DNA from: a virus
Virus record (IMG/VR): IMGVR_UViG_3300035201_000186
Coordinates: 1-25,863 of that record
DNA length: 25,863 nt
Direction: 5' to 3' (one strand)
Below are positions 22,663 to 25,863 of the stretch, piece after piece. The stretch's first letter is position 1, and the number at the start of each line of letters is the position of its first letter. The translations under genes were made by a program, and so were the position numbers. Below the pieces are notes generated by a model. It saw nothing but the letters and a program-made list of their open reading frames with translations. It did not search any database and was not told the DNA's origin.

Positions 22663-22965
22663 TTACTCTGGTTGTGTCGGCCAATCACCGAACTCTGAAA
22701 CTTTACTTGCTGTTGAAGGGAAGTCCCGAAGTTCTTGACGATATGTAGCCCATTCAGCTTTCTTCTCATCAGTAAGAGGAGAGTCAGCTATTTGAGTCCA
22801 ATCAGATTGAATTAACAAACTGTTTCGTTCATGTCTGATAGGTGTGATATCAACATCGTGAGCGGCTCTCGTCTCTTCTAACTCTTTTACCTCGTCATCA
22901 GACATAGGCACAGTTATCCATTCACCGTTTTCGTCTTGAATCATTTTGTTCATTACTTCTGCCAT
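22663..22965 (-). CDS. Phage tail assembly chaperone-like protein
   Basis: The 100-residue acidic protein has the sequence pattern of the phage tail assembly chaperone family: RNSLLIQSDWTQIADSPL at about residues 47-64, then EWATYRQELRDFP at about 71-83, and a C-terminal DWPTQPE. The conserved core 'R-x-x-L-L-x-x-S/T-D-W-T-Q...Y-R-Q-x-L-R-D' and the terminal WP are the features used. In other phages such proteins sit next to fibre genes and assist folding or attachment of fibres, which fits the location just after three adhesin-like genes. A near-perfect Shine-Dalgarno (AGGAGG) lies 6 bases before the ATG at 22965, the strongest in the window, suggesting high translation. It may act in the infected cell rather than in the virion. 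Confidence 0.8.
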   Translation of the reverse strand: MAEVMNKMIQDENGEWITVPMSDDEVKELEETRAAHDVDITPIRHERNSLLIQSDWTQIADSPLTDEKKAEWATYRQELRDFPSTASKVSEFGDWPTQPE

Positions 22966-22971
22966 GTGTAC

Positions 22972-22977
22972 CCTCCT
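22972..22977 (-). promoter_or_regulatory. Strong Shine-Dalgarno of the chaperone-like gene
   Basis: AGGAGG read on the minus strand, 6 bases before the ATG at 22965. It is the best match to the consensus among the start sites examined here and fixes the start of the 100-residue protein. Confidence 0.8.
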
Positions 22978-22979
22978 TT

Positions 22980-23582
22980 CTAAGAGTATTTTCTTCCGTA
23001 AACCGTAACGTGAGAAGGTGATCTGAAACTTCCCGAACCAGTATAAAACCTTGCGTAGTCAAGTTTAGAATTTCTGTAACTCCAACTAGCACCCGGACCG
23101 CCTGTTCCCATAGTTACTTCACGATAATAATTACTATTCTGGTAATTAGGTGGATTGCCTGCCATCCAACTAAGATGCACACATCTGCCATTCTCGGCAT
23201 TAACATCTGCCATTTCCATAACAACAACACCCATACCGCCACTATTTGCGTTACCGTAAGGATCTTGTACAGCGTGCATTTTATCTATAATTGAAATACC
23301 CGGATTATTATTTGCATGACTTGACGCCGTAGGTTGCCAATGCGCTCCATAGAATCGGGCAGAGCAATTATAGTTTTGATTCCAACCACCACTATTATGA
23401 TAAGTCTGAAGGTATAAGGTTGTACCATCGGTATCATTACCGCTTACCCATAGTTTAGCGACAACAACCACATCTTTGTAAGCAGACAAAGCGTTACTAC
23501 CATCGTTCAAAGTGAACTGCATGTACGCAGAAGTTCCACTACCTATATAAGTTTGTGTTATATATTCTAAATCAGCGGCCAT
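22980..23582 (-). CDS. Beta-rich receptor-binding-like tail appendage protein
   Basis: This 200-residue product is third in the adhesin-like series. It opens with MAADLEYITQTYIGSGTSAY, continues with beta-strand-like stretches (AYKDVVVVAKLWVSG at about residues 34-48, GMGVVVMEMADVN at about 118-130) and ends SHVTVYGRKYS, the same 'V-x-V-Y-G' style close as its neighbours. It has few Lys or Glu residues and many Asn, Ser, Tyr and Gly. Two bases separate its ATG from the stop of the preceding gene; the ribosome-binding site is weak (GGA), so translation may be coupled. Membership in one paralogous set with the two upstream genes rests on size, composition and termini, not on alignment. Confidence 0.6.
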   Translation of the reverse strand: MAADLEYITQTYIGSGTSAYMQFTLNDGSNALSAYKDVVVVAKLWVSGNDTDGTTLYLQTYHNSGGWNQNYNCSARFYGAHWQPTASSHANNNPGISIIDKMHAVQDPYGNANSGGMGVVVMEMADVNAENGRCVHLSWMAGNPPNYQNSNYYREVTMGTGGPGASWSYRNSKLDYARFYTGSGSFRSPSHVTVYGRKYS

Positions 23583-23584
23583 AA

Positions 23585-24139
23585 TTAAAATCCATGCAAA
23601 CTGAAGGTTGTACCTTCTTTAAACTTATTGCTACTCCAATGGTAACAATAGATTCGGTTTATATGAGCGGCATCATAATACTTATGATAAAAAAAAGTTT
23701 TACCATAATATGATCCAGCATATCCAGACTGACTCCACCCTAGTATGTGTTTACCACCACCAGTATTATTATCATTTTTATTACTATTAGTATGAAGCGG
23801 CACAGCATCCCTGTAATAAGGGAAGTAAATTTTGTGAAATGACCTCGACGCATTATTAGAAGCGTTATGTATTAGCGCATTATTAGCATTTGCGTTATAC
23901 CCGCCGCCGTTATAATACATATAAGCGGTAGCACCACCAGAATTGCTTAGTATCGCAGTTGTATCATATTTGTTGGATTCATCAGAAGTACCATTAAGAC
24001 GAATATTCCAACCGCTACCATTACCACTATCAATCAGACAATCTGCTATTAACAGCAAATGAGTATACGTTGTAGGAATGCTCTGAAAATCAAATGTGGT
24101 TACTGCGCTTGACGCTCGAACTGCTGAAATTAATTCCAT
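23585..24139 (-). CDS. Beta-rich receptor-binding-like tail appendage protein
   Basis: This 184-residue protein starts MELISAVRASSAVTTFDF and continues with TTYTHLLLIADCL (about residues 23-35) and WNIRLNG (about 44-50). The order 'tF-x-x-I-P-x-x-Y-t-h-L-x-L...N-G' is a widespread signature of small phage appendage domains with a beta-sandwich fold. It ends FKEGTTFSLHGF, matching the usual 'F-x-x-G-S/T-x-F-x-L-x-G' terminus. The middle is exceptionally rich in Asn, Tyr, Gly and His (for example KNDNNTGGGKHILGW), compatible with a solvent-exposed binding tip. An AGGA sequence lies 8 bases before the ATG, and one base separates it from the preceding gene. It is probably a virion adhesin; the ligand is unknown. 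Confidence 0.65.
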   Translation of the reverse strand: MELISAVRASSAVTTFDFQSIPTTYTHLLLIADCLIDSGNGSGWNIRLNGTSDESNKYDTTAILSNSGGATAYMYYNGGGYNANANNALIHNASNNASRSFHKIYFPYYRDAVPLHTNSNKNDNNTGGGKHILGWSQSGYAGSYYGKTFFYHKYYDAAHINRIYCYHWSSNKFKEGTTFSLHGF

Positions 24140-24140
24140 A

Positions 24141-24743
24141 TTAGTATCCTAAACTCCCACCATAAACTTCAACTTTGCTATGAGCCGCAAAGTATTGACC
24201 GCCATGACTATTACCACAACCGAATTGAAGAGTGTTAGGGGATTGAGGTATAGCAGTTGAACCTAAGATCATGTAAGGCGAATTGTTACTTAAACTTGCT
24301 TCGTAAAAAGCAGTCGGATTCTCAGTGTACGACCCTACTCCATGTTGTGTCGTAAGTCCTGTTACCCAAAAATCAATAAGCCCATAAGTATAAGTATCGT
24401 CATTATTATCTGCTACACAGTAATCAATTTCACCGTAGTTTTGGGTTTGCCCCGGCTGGTTACCACCCCAACTACTACCAGCCCATTCATAGTCTTTAGT
24501 GTAAGTGTAAGAACCAGTATTGCCATCGACACGCCATGTCAATTTATTACCACTTGAAGAAGCCTGCCTTGCTTTAATACGAAACCAAAGCATGTCATAC
24601 GTATTATACGGAGCAGATTCCATATTGAATGAAATATAATATGTGTTAGTTGAAATAGCGGTTTCTGCTATACCTTCCCAAAGAGGTTTAACTCCACCAG
24701 CACTAGCCGCAGATGACCCTACAAGAGCAAGAATCTGGGACAT
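24141..24743 (-). CDS. Beta-rich receptor-binding-like tail appendage protein
   Basis: The 200-residue protein is rich in Tyr, Ser, Asn, Gly and Trp, with no long helices or charged runs. Its centre (about residues 50-90) reads like a beta-sandwich: WFRIKARQASSSGNKLTWRV and then alternating polar and aromatic residues. It closes with HSKVEVYGGSLGY, resembling the 'x-hydrophobic-Y-G' ending seen in many distal phage adhesins. It is the first of three consecutive genes of similar size and composition, suggesting a set of small receptor-binding proteins or duplicated tip domains. The start is the ATG at 24743, directly after the TAA of the fibre gene. No enzymatic motif is visible. The function is inferred from composition and neighbours. 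Confidence 0.6.
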   Translation of the reverse strand: MSQILALVGSSAASAGGVKPLWEGIAETAISTNTYYISFNMESAPYNTYDMLWFRIKARQASSSGNKLTWRVDGNTGSYTYTKDYEWAGSSWGGNQPGQTQNYGEIDYCVADNNDDTYTYGLIDFWVTGLTTQHGVGSYTENPTAFYEASLSNNSPYMILGSTAIPQSPNTLQFGCGNSHGGQYFAAHSKVEVYGGSLGY

Positions 24744-25736
24744 TTAAGCCTCTAAAGATCCGATAAGAACCCAAGTAGTAGAAGCAGTTTTTATAGCTGT
24801 AGCACTTCCATATTGTCCTGCAATCTTTTTATTACCATCTTTAGATGAAAGCGTGTCAGAAGTAATAGCTATAGTCAAAGTTCCGCTACCCAACCGAACG
24901 AAAGTCAAAGTTGTACCCACAGGGTAAGCAACCGATCCGTTCGCTGGAATAGTCAAAGTGTAATTAGAACCACTGTTCATCGTGATGCACTTCCCTGCAT
25001 CAGCTAAAACCATCGTGTAGTTACCTGTTTTGTTTTCCACACCTAACGGTGCTTCCAAACCACCTGAAACAGTGAGCTTGTCAGTAATAGTTACATTGCC
25101 GTCAGCTACCGCCAACGCTGTTTGACCATCAGTTCCAGTTATCGTTAAAGATTCCGCTGAGGAATCCCAAACCATCGAATCACCAGCAGTATCAGAGTAG
25201 AAAGTAACATCCCCACCCGAACCGTCACTACCAATAGTTAAACCTGTTAAAGCACCAACAGAAGTAATCGCTGATTGAGCGGCTCCAGTAACAGTCGCCG
25301 CTGTACCTGAACAGTTACCAGTAACATTACCAGTAAGCGCCCCAGCGAACCCTGTCGCTGTTAAAACCCCAGTACCAGCATTATATGTGGCACCACCATC
25401 AGTCTTAGGGGCAAGATCGCCTGTAGCGGATTCAAACAAAGCCACCGAACAAGAAGTGTCAGTAGTGTCAGCTACCGTAATAGCTGTAGGCGTTTGAGCA
25501 GGAATAGCTTCCCACGCTGTAGACCCATCAGCTTGCCTAGTCATCACATGACCATCAGAAGCACCCGAAGCCGCAGACGTACCTATACCAAGTTTTGTCT
25601 CCAAAGCAATAAGCGCACCAGAGTGATTCGTGTGAACCACATCATGCTCATAACCCGAAGCATCAAGATCAGTTGTTGAACCCGGAGAAGGCTGTTGAGT
25701 AGCAGTGTCTAAAGAAGTTGGATAATTAGTAGCCAT
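24744..25736 (-). CDS. Tail fibre / appendage protein with Gly-Thr-rich shaft
   Basis: The 330-residue product is low in charge and rich in Thr, Gly, Ala and Ser, typical of trimeric phage fibres. The N-terminal region has HTNHSGALIALETKLGIG (about residues 35-52), a motif recurrent near the N-terminus of phage fibre and baseplate-wedge proteins. Residues 115-225 form a shaft with GALTGNVTGNCSGTAATVTG and DGNVTITDKLTVSGG, turns characteristic of beta-helical or beta-prism fibres. Residues 238-290 (MVLADAGKCITM, TIPANGSVAYPVGTTL) match a common small C-terminal fibre domain. It probably forms a virion appendage taking part in adsorption. The TAA stop directly abuts the ATG of the next gene (TAAATG), indicating coupled translation. 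The receptor and exact position in the virion are unknown. Confidence 0.8.
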   Translation of the reverse strand: MATNYPTSLDTATQQPSPGSTTDLDASGYEHDVVHTNHSGALIALETKLGIGTSAASGASDGHVMTRQADGSTAWEAIPAQTPTAITVADTTDTSCSVALFESATGDLAPKTDGGATYNAGTGVLTATGFAGALTGNVTGNCSGTAATVTGAAQSAITSVGALTGLTIGSDGSGGDVTFYSDTAGDSMVWDSSAESLTITGTDGQTALAVADGNVTITDKLTVSGGLEAPLGVENKTGNYTMVLADAGKCITMNSGSNYTLTIPANGSVAYPVGTTLTFVRLGSGTLTIAITSDTLSSKDGNKKIAGQYGSATAIKTASTTWVLIGSLEA

Positions 25737-25740
25737 CGTA

Positions 25741-25863
25741 CTAAGCCAAAGTTATATCTAGTGAACCCGCCGCGAGGGAAATCGTATCCCCAGAGGTAAC
25801 AGTCTTAGACGCAGACACAGCACCGTGGAACAAAAGGTTCCCCGAAGAAGCCGCATCCCAAAT
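25741..25863 (-). CDS. C-terminal fragment of a phage structural/fibre protein (5' end outside window)
   Basis: An open frame enters from the right edge and ends at a TAG at 25743-25741, giving the last 40 residues of a protein. The readable end contains WDAASSGNLLFHGAV, then SKTVTSGDTISLAAGSL, and closes with DITLA. From memory, an 'aromatic-D-x-x-x-x-G-x-L-x-x-G...V-x-x-G-D-x-x-x-x-x-x-G-x-L-x-I-x-L' ending is common at the C-terminus of phage head-fibre or tail-appendage proteins, so a structural role is likely. Four bases separate it from the next gene (ATG at 25736), which places both in one transcription unit. The domain architecture upstream of the fragment cannot be seen. Confidence 0.6.
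   Translation of the reverse strand: MWDAASSGNLLFHGAVSASKTVTSGDTISLAAGSLDITLA

Overview
The window is a contiguous piece of a tailed double-stranded DNA phage genome (Caudoviricetes), moderately AT-rich. All genes lie on the minus strand, so transcription runs from the right edge to the left edge. Coding density is close to 100%. The largest gap between genes is 29 bases (2415-2443), and most neighbours overlap by 1 to 29 bases or abut, often as TAATG, ATGA or TAAATG junctions. I see no tRNA, CRISPR array, insertion sequence, integrase, promoter or terminator.

Layout in transcription order. First, a distal adhesin block (25863 to 21734): the tail end of a structural protein, a fibre-like protein with a GNVTG-type repeat shaft, three small beta-rich receptor-binding-like proteins, a tail assembly chaperone-like protein, a protein built of seven 20-residue repeats, and a small beta-sandwich protein. 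Second, the packaging block: a terminase large subunit with an N-terminal helix-turn-helix (21720-20002) and the portal (20002-18215). Third, a virion-interior or ejection block: a Pro/Ala/Gln-rich 117-residue protein, a giant 2533-residue protein, an 810-residue protein, a lysozyme-like muralytic enzyme, a ~1478-residue multidomain protein, two all-alpha proteins, and a 27-residue Lys-rich peptide at the left edge. The major capsid protein is not in the window and may lie further left. A portal followed by very large internal proteins, with no tape-measure or tube genes, suggests short-tailed (podovirus-like) morphology, but this is inference. The two all-alpha proteins resemble families I associate with actinobacterial and uncultured marine phages, so an aquatic bacterial host is possible but unproven.

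The most interesting gene is 6880-2444. Its product carries, in order, an ADP-ribosyltransferase-like region, a clear NADAR (YbiA-like) domain, an HExxH metallopeptidase-like motif, and a C-terminal Rossmann-like domain of the putative molybdenum-carrier/SLOG family. It sits among virion-interior genes, next to the muralytic enzyme. This fits the published 'polyvalent protein' concept, in which multidomain proteins are packaged and delivered with the DNA to counter host defences. I infer a possible ejected NAD+/ADP-ribose conflict module. The enzymatic activities and injection are not shown by the sequence.
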